A stretch of 52,380 bases of DNA from an uncultured Alphaproteobacteria bacterium (GTDB lineage Bacteria; Pseudomonadota; Alphaproteobacteria; SP197), in NCBI GenBank assembly GCA_943787175.1, contig CALSLK010000018.1, forward strand, positions 1 to 52,380. The letters run 5' to 3'. Below, one piece after another: positions 26,944-35,549 of the stretch. Position numbers and translations under genes: made by a program. A model generated the notes under the pieces. The model made no database searches. It was given only the letters and a program-made list of their open reading frames with translations, and was not told the origin of the DNA. The stretch's first letter is position 1. Every line of letters begins with the position of its first letter.

Positions 26944-28815
26944 TCAGGTCTCGCCATCCGCCTTGGTGAGGCGTGCGATCTCTTCCTCGGGAATGTCGTC
27001 GAAGCTGGCGTAGTTCATCTTGTAGAGGCGGCTGTAGAGGCCACCCAGCTTCATGAGTTCGTTGTGGTTGCCGGTTTCGATGACGACGCCGTCCTGCAGC
27101 ACGATGATGCGATCAGCGCCACGGATCGTCGCCAGTCGGTGGGCAATGACCATGGCGGTCCGGCCTTCAAGCAAACGGGCCAGTGCCTGCTGGATCTTGA
27201 GTTCGGTGTAGCTGTCGACGTTGGCGGTGGCTTCATCGAGAATCAGGATGCGCGCATCGGCGACCAGGGCACGGGCGAAGCTGAGAAGCTGACGCTGGCC
27301 CAGTGACAGGGTTGCGGCACCCTGATCAAGTTCGGTGTCATAGCCATCAGGAAGATCAACGATAAAGTCATGCGCACCAACCGCCTTGGCAGCACCAATC
27401 ACGTCGTGGCGCGTGGCACCTTCCTTGTTGTAGCGAATGTTCTCGAACACGGTTCCCGTGAACAGGAACGGCTCCTGCAACACCATGGCGACATGCTTGC
27501 CCAATGAGTTCTGGGTGACGTCGCGCACGTCATGGCCGCCGACCCGGATCGTGCCATCCCAGATGTCATAGAAACGGTGGGCGAGCGCCATGGCGCTGGT
27601 CTTGCCCGAACCGGTGGGGCCGACCACGGCAACAGTCTCCCCATTCTCGACGCGGAAGCTGACATCTTTGAGAACCGGCTGGTCCTTCACGTAGCCGAAG
27701 GTGACGTGATCGAATTCGACCGAGCCGTCGCTGCCATCGAGATCGACTGCTCCAGGCTTGTCCTGAATGTCGACCGTGACATCCATGACTTCGAAGATGC
27801 GATGCCCTGCCGCCATGGCGCGCTGCATGATGCTGTATTGGATGGTGAGTGAGCGGATCGGATCAAAGAAGCGCTGCACATAAAACAGAAACGCCACCAT
27901 CACGCCGATATCAAGCGTGCTGTCGAGCACCAGACCGCCGCCCACAACAACGACAATCGCCATGGCAAGGCCGGTCAGCGTGTCGACAATGGGGATCATG
28001 ATGTTGGTGAACTTCGAAGCCGCCAGATGGGCATCCAGGTTGTCGGCTGCCTTCTCATGGAACAGGTCGAAATTCACATCCTCGCGGCCAAGCTCCTGGA
28101 CGGCGCGGATGCCGTGCACATTCTCGGCGAGCGCCGCATTGGCCGACGAATTGGTTTCACGCGCCCGTAGAAACGCCTTTCTGGCAAGCGGCAACCAGAC
28201 GATCCGCACGATCAGCAGGATCGGCACGACCGACAGAGTCAGGGCACCAAGGCGTACATCCAGGCTGAGCAGGACCACGACGATGCCCAGCAGCAGGACA
28301 AGATCGCCAATGGCAAAGATCGAAGATTCCAAAAACTCCTGGAGCGCATAGACATCACCCTGCAGCCGCGACATGAGACGCCCGACTTCCGTGCGATCCA
28401 TGAAGGAGAGCGACACGACCTGGAGATGGGCATACATCGCGCGGCGCAGATCAAACAGAAGATGGCCTGCCAGGCGCCCGACGATGGATTCCTGCACCTG
28501 GTTGGCGATGTAGTTCATCGTGATAATGCCGAAGAACACGATGACCGCACTGTGCAGCAGGGCGCGTGCATCGGGCCCATTGGCCACGGCATCATCAATT
28601 GCCCAGCGAATGACCAGCGGGATCGCCAGCTGCGTGAAGGTAAAGACCAGAACACCGGCAACCGCCAGCAGGATGCGGCGTTTGTAGGGCTTCATGTATT
28701 CCCAGAAACGCGCGATCACCCAACGGTCGAACACCTTGCCGAAGAGTTCCTCGTCATAGGATATCTGGGAGCCGACAACGGCCAGGGGAGCGGGTTTGTC
28801 AGACGTATCGGTCAT
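26944..28815 (-). CDS. ABC exporter half-transporter, TMD-NBD (consensus ATPase site subunit)
   Basis: A 623-residue type I exporter subunit. Six membrane helices occupy about residues 45-340. The NBD has Walker A GPTGSGKTSAMALAH, signature LSLGQRQLLSFARAL (LSLGQ rather than LSGGQ), Walker B RILILDEATANVD with the catalytic Glu, and H-loop IAHRLATI. It starts in an ATGA overlap with the gene encoding its partner, so the two are made in equal amount. Together they should form a heterodimeric exporter of drugs, lipids or peptides. Confidence 0.93.
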   Translation of the reverse strand: MTDTSDKPAPLAVVGSQISYDEELFGKVFDRWVIARFWEYMKPYKRRILLAVAGVLVFTFTQLAIPLVIRWAIDDAVANGPDARALLHSAVIVFFGIITMNYIANQVQESIVGRLAGHLLFDLRRAMYAHLQVVSLSFMDRTEVGRLMSRLQGDVYALQEFLESSIFAIGDLVLLLGIVVVLLSLDVRLGALTLSVVPILLIVRIVWLPLARKAFLRARETNSSANAALAENVHGIRAVQELGREDVNFDLFHEKAADNLDAHLAASKFTNIMIPIVDTLTGLAMAIVVVVGGGLVLDSTLDIGVMVAFLFYVQRFFDPIRSLTIQYSIMQRAMAAGHRIFEVMDVTVDIQDKPGAVDLDGSDGSVEFDHVTFGYVKDQPVLKDVSFRVENGETVAVVGPTGSGKTSAMALAHRFYDIWDGTIRVGGHDVRDVTQNSLGKHVAMVLQEPFLFTGTVFENIRYNKEGATRHDVIGAAKAVGAHDFIVDLPDGYDTELDQGAATLSLGQRQLLSFARALVADARILILDEATANVDSYTELKIQQALARLLEGRTAMVIAHRLATIRGADRIIVLQDGVVIETGNHNELMKLGGLYSRLYKMNYASFDDIPEEEIARLTKADGET

Positions 28816-30677
28816 GCGCCCTCCTCCGCGTCGTCACTTGATTGCAGGTCGTAAAGCGCGCGGTAGCGACCGCCCAGGGCCAGCAGTTCGTCATGACTTC
28901 CGCGCTCGACGATCTGACCATCATCCAGGAAGACGATCTCGTCTGCATGCATCAGCGAACTCAGCCGGTGGGCAATGATCACTACGGCACGCTCCTTGAC
29001 GATCTCCTGGATCGCACCGCGGATACGCTGTTCGGTCGCCGCATCGACGGCAGCGGTGGAGTCATCGAAGATCAGCACGGTGCTGTCGACCAGAACGCCA
29101 CGAGCAATTGAAAGGCGCTGGCGCTGGCCACCCGAAAGCGAAACGCCGCGCTCACCCACCAGGGTGCCGTATCCGGTGGGCAGCTTCTTGATGTAGTTGT
29201 GCAACTGGGCAGCGGCAGCCGAACGCTCGATCCCACTGCGTCCAGCCCAGGGATCGCCATAGGCAACGTTGTGATCGACGCTGGCGGTAAACAGGAACGG
29301 CTGCTGCTGCACGATGCTGACTTCATGGCGCAGGCTTTCGAGCGTGACATCGCGCACGTCCTGACCATCAATGGTGATGCGCCCCGAAGTAATGTCGTAG
29401 TAACGCGCGATGAGCTGGGCAATCGTGCTTTTGCCGCTGCCCGGCGGACCGACAATGCCGACCGTCTTGCCCGGCCTGATCTCCAGATTGATGCCCGTCA
29501 GCGTGCGGTGATCACGCGCGACGGCGGGATAGGCAAAATCGACGTTTTCGAAACGCACGACACCTTCTGTAATCTCAAGCGGTTTGGCATCAGGCGCATC
29601 CGCAATGCTGGGTTCAAGATCAAGCACGTTGAAAAGCCGGCCGCCGCAGGTTGAGGCGCGGGCAATGGAATTGATCATCCAGCCGATCTGGCGCACCGGC
29701 ATTTGCAGGATCGTCATGAAGGCCAGACACTCGGCAAGCTGGCCCAGCGTAATCTCGCCATCCATCGCCTTTTCACCGCCGACCCAGAGCACCAGGCCCA
29801 TGGAGCAAAAGTAGACGAAAGTCATCGACGTCGTGCTTTTCACAAACAGCGCAATGCGGCGATGCGACATGGCAAGGGCGCGCGCCGAAATCACGTCATA
29901 ACGCACAAGCTCGAAGGCCTGTGAGGCAAAGGCCCTCACAACGCGAATGCCGCCCAGGTTTTCTTCCATCACCTTGGTCAGCGATGAGAGTTCTTCCTGC
30001 AGGGCCAGCCAGGTATCACGCAGCTTCAGGCGCGCGATCGAGGCCGTGAGCCCCACGATGGGTGCAAAGCTGAGAGAGAGCAGACCCAGCACGACATCGA
30101 TCTGCAGCAGCGTAATCGCGCCGCCGGTAAGCAGTGTCATGAGCAGGATGAACCGCAGGATGCCGGTATCGACCCAGAGACGCACGCCTTCGATATCAAG
30201 GATACCGCGTGTCATCAGATCGCCGGAATGCACCTTGTCGTGCCATGAAAGACTCAGGCGCTGCAGCTGGCGGTAATAGGCCATGCGCAGGTCATAGCCG
30301 ATGATCTGGCCTACAGCCTCGCCCTGATAGTTCTGCATCATGGTGCAGAAGCCCCGCAACGTACTGGCTCCGATCAGCAGGAGTGCCGTGGTGAGCAACG
30401 CTTCTTCCGCCGAAGCCCTGGAAGCCACTTCGCCTGCAGCACCCAGAAGGCCCTGGGCCTCGTCCACCGCCTGACCCAGAAACTGGGGAACGAAGATCTG
30501 GAAGATGCCGGCCAGAAGGGTTGCGGTAATGGCCACCGCCATGCGCCAGCGGTTCTGGAACGCCATCTCGCTGATGCGCCACAGCACGCCGGTATCGACC
30601 TTGGAAACGTCGATTTTGTAGCGACCGTCGAAGTTGAGATCGAGGCGCTTGTTATCCTTAGTGTCAATAGAATGCAT
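28812..30677 (-). CDS. ABC exporter half-transporter, TMD-NBD (degenerate-site subunit)
   Basis: About 621 residues from the ATG at 30677, which has AGGA 9 bases upstream; an in-frame ATG at 30710 is possible. Six transmembrane helices are followed by an NBD with Walker A GPPGSGKSTIAQLIA, signature VSLSGGQRQRLSIARG, and Walker B STVLIFDDSTAAVD, in which Asp replaces the catalytic Glu, while the H-loop IAHRLSSL is present. That substitution marks the non-hydrolysing site of asymmetric heterodimeric exporters such as TM287/288. It is the first gene of the pair. Confidence 0.92.
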   Translation of the reverse strand: MHSIDTKDNKRLDLNFDGRYKIDVSKVDTGVLWRISEMAFQNRWRMAVAITATLLAGIFQIFVPQFLGQAVDEAQGLLGAAGEVASRASAEEALLTTALLLIGASTLRGFCTMMQNYQGEAVGQIIGYDLRMAYYRQLQRLSLSWHDKVHSGDLMTRGILDIEGVRLWVDTGILRFILLMTLLTGGAITLLQIDVVLGLLSLSFAPIVGLTASIARLKLRDTWLALQEELSSLTKVMEENLGGIRVVRAFASQAFELVRYDVISARALAMSHRRIALFVKSTTSMTFVYFCSMGLVLWVGGEKAMDGEITLGQLAECLAFMTILQMPVRQIGWMINSIARASTCGGRLFNVLDLEPSIADAPDAKPLEITEGVVRFENVDFAYPAVARDHRTLTGINLEIRPGKTVGIVGPPGSGKSTIAQLIARYYDITSGRITIDGQDVRDVTLESLRHEVSIVQQQPFLFTASVDHNVAYGDPWAGRSGIERSAAAAQLHNYIKKLPTGYGTLVGERGVSLSGGQRQRLSIARGVLVDSTVLIFDDSTAAVDAATEQRIRGAIQEIVKERAVVIIAHRLSSLMHADEIVFLDDGQIVERGSHDELLALGGRYRALYDLQSSDDAEEGA

Positions 30678-30922
30678 TCCAACGGTCCTAACGAACACCT
30701 GCCATCTCAATCATATGACGCAAATCGGCACCTTAGCCCACAGCGTAGCAACAAAACCCTAGCGGATGCCCCACAAACAAATCGCTATAGGCTCATCGGA
30801 CAGCAATTTCGAAAGGAACGAATACCATCCACAACGGCAACTATTGACATCAGTTTTGTCTGCTGCACAATCTCTGGGTGAGTTTCTCAACCCGAAGAAA
30901 CCTTTGATGTATAGGTAAATCA

Positions 30923-31756
30923 ATGTCGAAAGCAGGCAACGATTTTTTAGATAAGTTGATCGATTCATTAGATATATCAGATGAAGAAAAAGCGATAAAA
31001 AAGAAAAAGTTAATTGAAAATATTGAAATACCAGTAAAATTTGCTGGTATAGGCCAAGCTGGTGTTGGGAAAACTGGGCTTCTTCGTTCCATTTTCCGAA
31101 TTGATGGCACAGACCGTTCTGTAATTAGCAATCTAAAAACTGGATCATACAAAGCAACAACAAAGGATTTCTATTCATTTATTATCAAGAATGAGTTTGA
31201 CCTAAAAATACAATTTACCGACAGGCCGGGTCTTGGGGAAGACATGCGTCTTGAAGAAAAATATATAGATATGTGGTGCGATGAAATAACTAGAAATGAC
31301 ATTTTATACTGGGTTATTGATGGTCCTAACAGAGACATCGCACACATTCAAACAACAATGAAGACGATCCTAGATTGAACCAAATTTCATGATCGAATTG
31401 TTATTGTCATCAACAAGGTTGACCAATTCGCTCTATCCGAAGAAGCGCGTGCAGCGGGCAACGCATCATGGGACGAAGATTTAAACATCCCAACCGATGA
31501 GCTTGAAGAAATAATATCCCTTCGATCTGATGATATAATTGAAAAATTGGCAAGGTACGCCAACGTGAGCAAAGACCGTATTGTTGCGTGCTCAGCTCTA
31601 AAACGATGGAATCACGGGAAAATCTTGGATCTTCTTGTTGCATCATTACCGGAAGAGCTACGCTATAAAGTCTCAGCCAACAGGGATGTGAAAGACTTTA
31701 CCGAACTAATCACTGAGAAAGGTTGGAAAGAGATACAGCGACTTACTGGGGAATGA
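30923..31756 (+). pseudogene. YfjP/YeeP-like GTPase interrupted by one in-frame TGA
   Basis: A single frame of 277 codons with a TGA at codon 152 (31376-31378). GTPase motifs lie on both sides: G1 GQAGVGKT (44-51), G3 DRPG (100-103), G4 NKVD (164-167) and G5 SAL (224-226). The interruption between G3 and G4 has no redox motif, so selenocysteine is unlikely; a nonsense mutation, read-through or a sequencing error are options. The gene is AT-rich, unlike its neighbours, so it was probably acquired horizontally. The family (YfjP/YkfA/YeeP) occurs on prophages and genomic islands. Four bases separate it from the membrane-protein gene downstream. Confidence 0.75.
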
Positions 31757-31760
31757 GAAA

Positions 31761-32252
31761 ATGTCGGTAGATAGAGAGGAACTCGCAAGAAAGGCCCGCA
31801 GTGCAATTTACGCTGCCTCTGAGGCAGAACTGGAAAGAGCGAAGAAGGATAGAAACTTTGCTGAGAGATGGTTACAAGGCGCAATTGGATTTATCGCAAA
31901 TCTACTAACAATACTTGGCTCTATATTTTCTTGCCTTGTATCAACAACAATTGTGAATCATTACGGATATGATGACAAGTCCGATATTATGATTGGCTCG
32001 AGATATTTTCGTGATAATTATTTTATAAAAAACTATAACTATGAAAAATTGTCGACGCTATTCACTTACCATTCTTTAGCAGGTCAGATAATTTTTTGGA
32101 TTTCACGATACGGCAATACAGAGAAAAATTTTCGCAAAGTTCACGATGACATCGTCGCAATTGTTGAACTCGTCAGCAATGACGAATTTTGTGAAGCTGA
32201 AGCATGTCTAAAGGACTCAATATTGCAATATAGGCCTCACGACTTTTTCTAA
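31761..32252 (+). CDS. membrane protein of unknown function, partner of the GTPase
   Basis: One hundred sixty-three residues, AT-rich coding. A charged N-terminal helix (REELARKARSAIYAASEAEL) precedes a hydrophobic segment (IGFIANLLTILGSIFSCLV, about residues 42-60), and a weaker one lies near AGQIIFWIS. The remainder is soluble and charged. I do not recognise a family. The start follows the GTPase stop by 4 bases, so the two are probably one transcript. Confidence 0.7.
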   Translation: MSVDREELARKARSAIYAASEAELERAKKDRNFAERWLQGAIGFIANLLTILGSIFSCLVSTTIVNHYGYDDKSDIMIGSRYFRDNYFIKNYNYEKLSTLFTYHSLAGQIIFWISRYGNTEKNFRKVHDDIVAIVELVSNDEFCEAEACLKDSILQYRPHDFF

Positions 32253-32476
32253 AATACCTCAACATTAAGATTATGCGATATAACATCCGAGTAAGTCGAA
32301 ATTTTTCTGAAACTGTAGTGATCAGAGAACTCCTTCTGAGCGTTTATTTCCTGACTGTAAATCTGCGATCCATGCACCAAAAAGCACCTGTGTACGCATT
32401 ATGAAGTTCTGTTTGCACAATCCTCAAATTAGTGAATAAATGATCTGGGAAATTCATTTCTGCCGGGAACGCCTTG

Positions 32477-33073
32477 ATGGCCATAAGCCTTGCGCCCCAT
32501 GACCGGGTTCATGATGACCAGACAGATTCAGGCGTGGGCCAGGAACTGCGTGCCCTGCGCAAGGCGCGCGGGCTGACGATCACCGAGCTGGCGCTGGCCC
32601 TGGGGCGCTCTGCGGGCTGGCTGTCACAGGTTGAGCGTGGCCATAGCGAACCAGCCATCCGTGATCTGCGCCGCGCCGCACAGTTTTTCGGCCTGCCCAT
32701 CGGATTTTTCTTTCATAACGACGACGCCCCTGCCGAGGAACGCGGCTGGATCGTGCGTGCTTCTGCGCGCCGCCCCCTTGGCACCGGTGAAGACGGTCTA
32801 ATTGAGGAGTTGCTCTCTCCCGACCTGACCGGTGGTTATGAAGTCGTGCGTTCGGTCTTTGCTGCCGGCGCTGCGCTGCCGGAACCTGTGAAGCGGGAAA
32901 CCGAAGAGGCCGGTTATGTCATCAGTGGCGCGCTGGATCTCGAGCTCGCGGGCTCATGGTTCTGCCTGGAAGCAGGCGACAGTTTTCGTTTCAAGGAAGA
33001 GCCCTATCGCTGGCGTAACGCCGGGGCGGTAGAGGCTGTTGTTATCTGGATCATTTCGCCGCCGGTCTACTGA
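32477..33073 (+). CDS. XRE-family regulator with C-terminal cupin domain
   Basis: About 198 residues. HTH_3 domain GQELRALRKARGLTITELAL, GRSAGWLSQVERGHSEPAIR (residues 20-70), then a cupin sensor domain with SVFAAGAALPEPVKRETEEA and AGDSFRFKEEPYRWRN. This architecture is common in regulators of amine and amino-acid catabolism. It lies directly upstream of the dimethylglycine-dehydrogenase-like genes on the same strand, so it probably controls them (inference). An in-frame TTG at 32474 precedes the chosen ATG. Confidence 0.92.
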   Translation: MAISLAPHDRVHDDQTDSGVGQELRALRKARGLTITELALALGRSAGWLSQVERGHSEPAIRDLRRAAQFFGLPIGFFFHNDDAPAEERGWIVRASARRPLGTGEDGLIEELLSPDLTGGYEVVRSVFAAGAALPEPVKRETEEAGYVISGALDLELAGSWFCLEAGDSFRFKEEPYRWRNAGAVEAVVIWIISPPVY

Positions 33074-33097
33074 CGCGGCAGCACAGGAGGGAATATT

Positions 33098-35545
33098 ATG
33101 GCTGATCTACCAAGCACAGCACGTGTCGTGATCATTGGCGGCGGCGCGGTTGGCGCATCCTGCCTATACCACCTGGCCAAGGCCGGCTGGACCGACTGCG
33201 TGCTGCTTGAGAAAAACGAGCTTACTTCGGGCTCGACCTGGCATGCCGCAGGCAATGTTCCGACCTTCTCGGCAAGCTGGTCGGTCATGAACATGCAGCG
33301 TTATTCGACCGAGCTTTATCGCGGGCTGGCCGATGCCGTCGATTACCCGATGAACTATCACGTCACCGGCTCGATCCGGCTGGCCCATAGCGCCAACCGC
33401 ATGATGGAATTCGAGCGCGTGGTCAGCATGGGCCGCTATCAGGGCATGGACGTGAAGATGTGCACGCCCGATGAACTGAAGGAACTTTACCCGTTCCTGG
33501 AAACCCATGACCTCGAAGGTGGCATGTATGACCCCTATGACGGGGATATCGACCCGGCGCAGCTGACCCAGGCCCTGGCCAAGGGTTCGCGGGACATGGG
33601 CGCCAAGATCATTCGTTTCTGCCCCGTCACGGGTGTACGCCGTGCTGACGGCGAATGGGCTGTCGAAACCGAACAGGGCGAGATCCGCTGCCAGTATGTC
33701 GTGAATGCCGCAGGTTACCGAGCGGGAGAAATCGGCGCGATGTTCGGGCGTGACGTGCCGTGTGTTTCAATGTCGCATCAATACATGCTGACCGAACAGA
33801 TCCCCGAACTTGAGGCCTACAACACTGAGACCGGCAAGAAGCTGCCGCTACTGCGTGATGTCGACAGCAGCTATTACCTGCGCCAGGAAAAGTTCGGCCT
33901 GAATCTCGGCCCCTATGAACGCAACTGCAAGGCACATTGGGTAAGCGAAGACGACCCCATGCCTGATGACTTCTCGTTCCAGCTCTACCCTGACGATCTC
34001 GAACGCCTGGAATGGTACATTGAGGACGCCATGGCCCGTGTGCCGCTGCTGGCGACCGGCGGTGTGAGCCGCGTGATCAACGGGCCAATCCCCTATGCGC
34101 CCGATGGCAACCCGCTGATTGGCCCCATGCCCGGTGTGCCTGATGCCTTTGAAGCCTGCGTCTTCACCTTCGGCATCGCCCAGGGTGGCGGTGCAGGCAA
34201 GGTGCTGGCTGAGTGGGTCACAGAAGGTGCGACCGAATGGGACATGTGGTCCTGCGACCCGCGCCGCTTCACCGACTATGCCGACCGGGACCACGCGATC
34301 GCCAAGGCCAAGGAGATCTATGGCCATGAATACGCGATGCACTTCCCCTATCACGCCTGGCCTGCCGGTCGTGACAAGCGCTTGTCGCCCGTGCACGAGA
34401 CGGTCAAGGCCATGGGTGGCCAGATGGGCGCCTATGGCGGTTGGGAACGCGCCAACTGGTTTGCTGGGGATGGCGATGACACTTCGGAAGAATCCACCCA
34501 GACCTGGACGCGCGAAGGGCCCTGGTTCCAGCGCATCAAGGAGGAGTGCCTTGCGGTGCGCGATTCCGTCGGCGTGCTTGATCTCGCCGGATTCTCCTGG
34601 TTCCACCTGAAAGGTGAAGGTGCCAAGGACTGGCTGCGCGGCATGATCACCGGCGGCATTCCCAAGATCGGACGTTTGGGACTTGGCTACTTTGCCGATG
34701 ACGCCGGGCGCATCATTACCGAGCTCTCGATCCTGCGTCTGGACGAAGACGAGATGTATCTGATCAGTGCAGGTGCAGCACAATGGCATGACCGCGACTG
34801 GCTGGAGCGCCACATTCCTGAGGGTTCGGATATCACGCTCACCAACCAGACCGGCGAGCGCTGCTGCCAGATCGTTTCCGGGCCCAATTCACGCGCCCTG
34901 TTCGCAGAAATCAGCGATGCCGATGTCACCATGCCCTGGCTGACGTTCCAGGATGCGACGATTGCCGGTGCCAAGGTTTTTCTGATCCGCGTTTCCTATG
35001 CCGGCGCCCTGGGTTGGGAGATTCACAGCCAGAGTGCCGATACACCCAAGGTCTATGCGGCCCTGCTTGAGGCCGGCAAGAACCACGGCCTCAAACCCTT
35101 TGGCATGTTTGCGCTCAACAGCCTGCGTCTGGAAAAAGGCTATCGCGCCTGGAAGGGTGACCTCTCGACCGACTACACGGTTCTCCAGGGTGGTCTCGAC
35201 CGCTTCGTGAAGTGGGACAAGGAAGAATTCAAGGGCAAGGCAGCGTTGGAGAACGAACGTCAGCAGGGCGTGACCAAACGTTTCGCAACCATGATCGTCG
35301 ACGCCGGTGATTATGACGCGCCCTATATGTCGATCGTCTGGAACGGTGACGAGATGGTTGGCGAGACGACCTCGGGTGGCTGGGGCCACCGCATCGACAA
35401 GTCGATTGCACTTGCCATGGTGCGCTCCGACCTCGTCGAAGCGGGCACGAAGCTGGAGGTCGAGATCTACGGCAAACGTTACCCCGCCACCGTGCAGCCG
35501 GATCAGCCGCTGTTCGATCCCGAAAACACCGCGATCCGAGGTTAA
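33098..35545 (+). CDS. FAD-dependent oxidoreductase/GcvT fusion (dimethylglycine/sarcosine dehydrogenase-like) 1
   Basis: A full-length 815-residue protein. The DAO (FAD) domain starts RVVIIGGGAVGASCLYHLAK, and GSTWHAAGNVP includes the His position that carries covalent FAD in DMGDH. A FAO_M bridge follows (about residues 380-430), then GCV_T (WFQRIKEECLAVRDSVGVLD) and a GcvT C-terminal barrel (about 700-800). Such enzymes oxidatively demethylate N-methylated glycines and pass formaldehyde to tetrahydrofolate. GGAGGG lies 11 bases before the ATG. Four bases separate it from its paralogue. Substrate inferred only. Confidence 0.94.
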   Translation: MADLPSTARVVIIGGGAVGASCLYHLAKAGWTDCVLLEKNELTSGSTWHAAGNVPTFSASWSVMNMQRYSTELYRGLADAVDYPMNYHVTGSIRLAHSANRMMEFERVVSMGRYQGMDVKMCTPDELKELYPFLETHDLEGGMYDPYDGDIDPAQLTQALAKGSRDMGAKIIRFCPVTGVRRADGEWAVETEQGEIRCQYVVNAAGYRAGEIGAMFGRDVPCVSMSHQYMLTEQIPELEAYNTETGKKLPLLRDVDSSYYLRQEKFGLNLGPYERNCKAHWVSEDDPMPDDFSFQLYPDDLERLEWYIEDAMARVPLLATGGVSRVINGPIPYAPDGNPLIGPMPGVPDAFEACVFTFGIAQGGGAGKVLAEWVTEGATEWDMWSCDPRRFTDYADRDHAIAKAKEIYGHEYAMHFPYHAWPAGRDKRLSPVHETVKAMGGQMGAYGGWERANWFAGDGDDTSEESTQTWTREGPWFQRIKEECLAVRDSVGVLDLAGFSWFHLKGEGAKDWLRGMITGGIPKIGRLGLGYFADDAGRIITELSILRLDEDEMYLISAGAAQWHDRDWLERHIPEGSDITLTNQTGERCCQIVSGPNSRALFAEISDADVTMPWLTFQDATIAGAKVFLIRVSYAGALGWEIHSQSADTPKVYAALLEAGKNHGLKPFGMFALNSLRLEKGYRAWKGDLSTDYTVLQGGLDRFVKWDKEEFKGKAALENERQQGVTKRFATMIVDAGDYDAPYMSIVWNGDEMVGETTSGGWGHRIDKSIALAMVRSDLVEAGTKLEVEIYGKRYPATVQPDQPLFDPENTAIRG

Positions 35546-35549
35546 GACC

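Noticed and set aside
31376..31378. Selenocysteine at the GTPase TGA
   Set aside because: No Cys or redox motif in the family at this point, so Sec has no sensible role.
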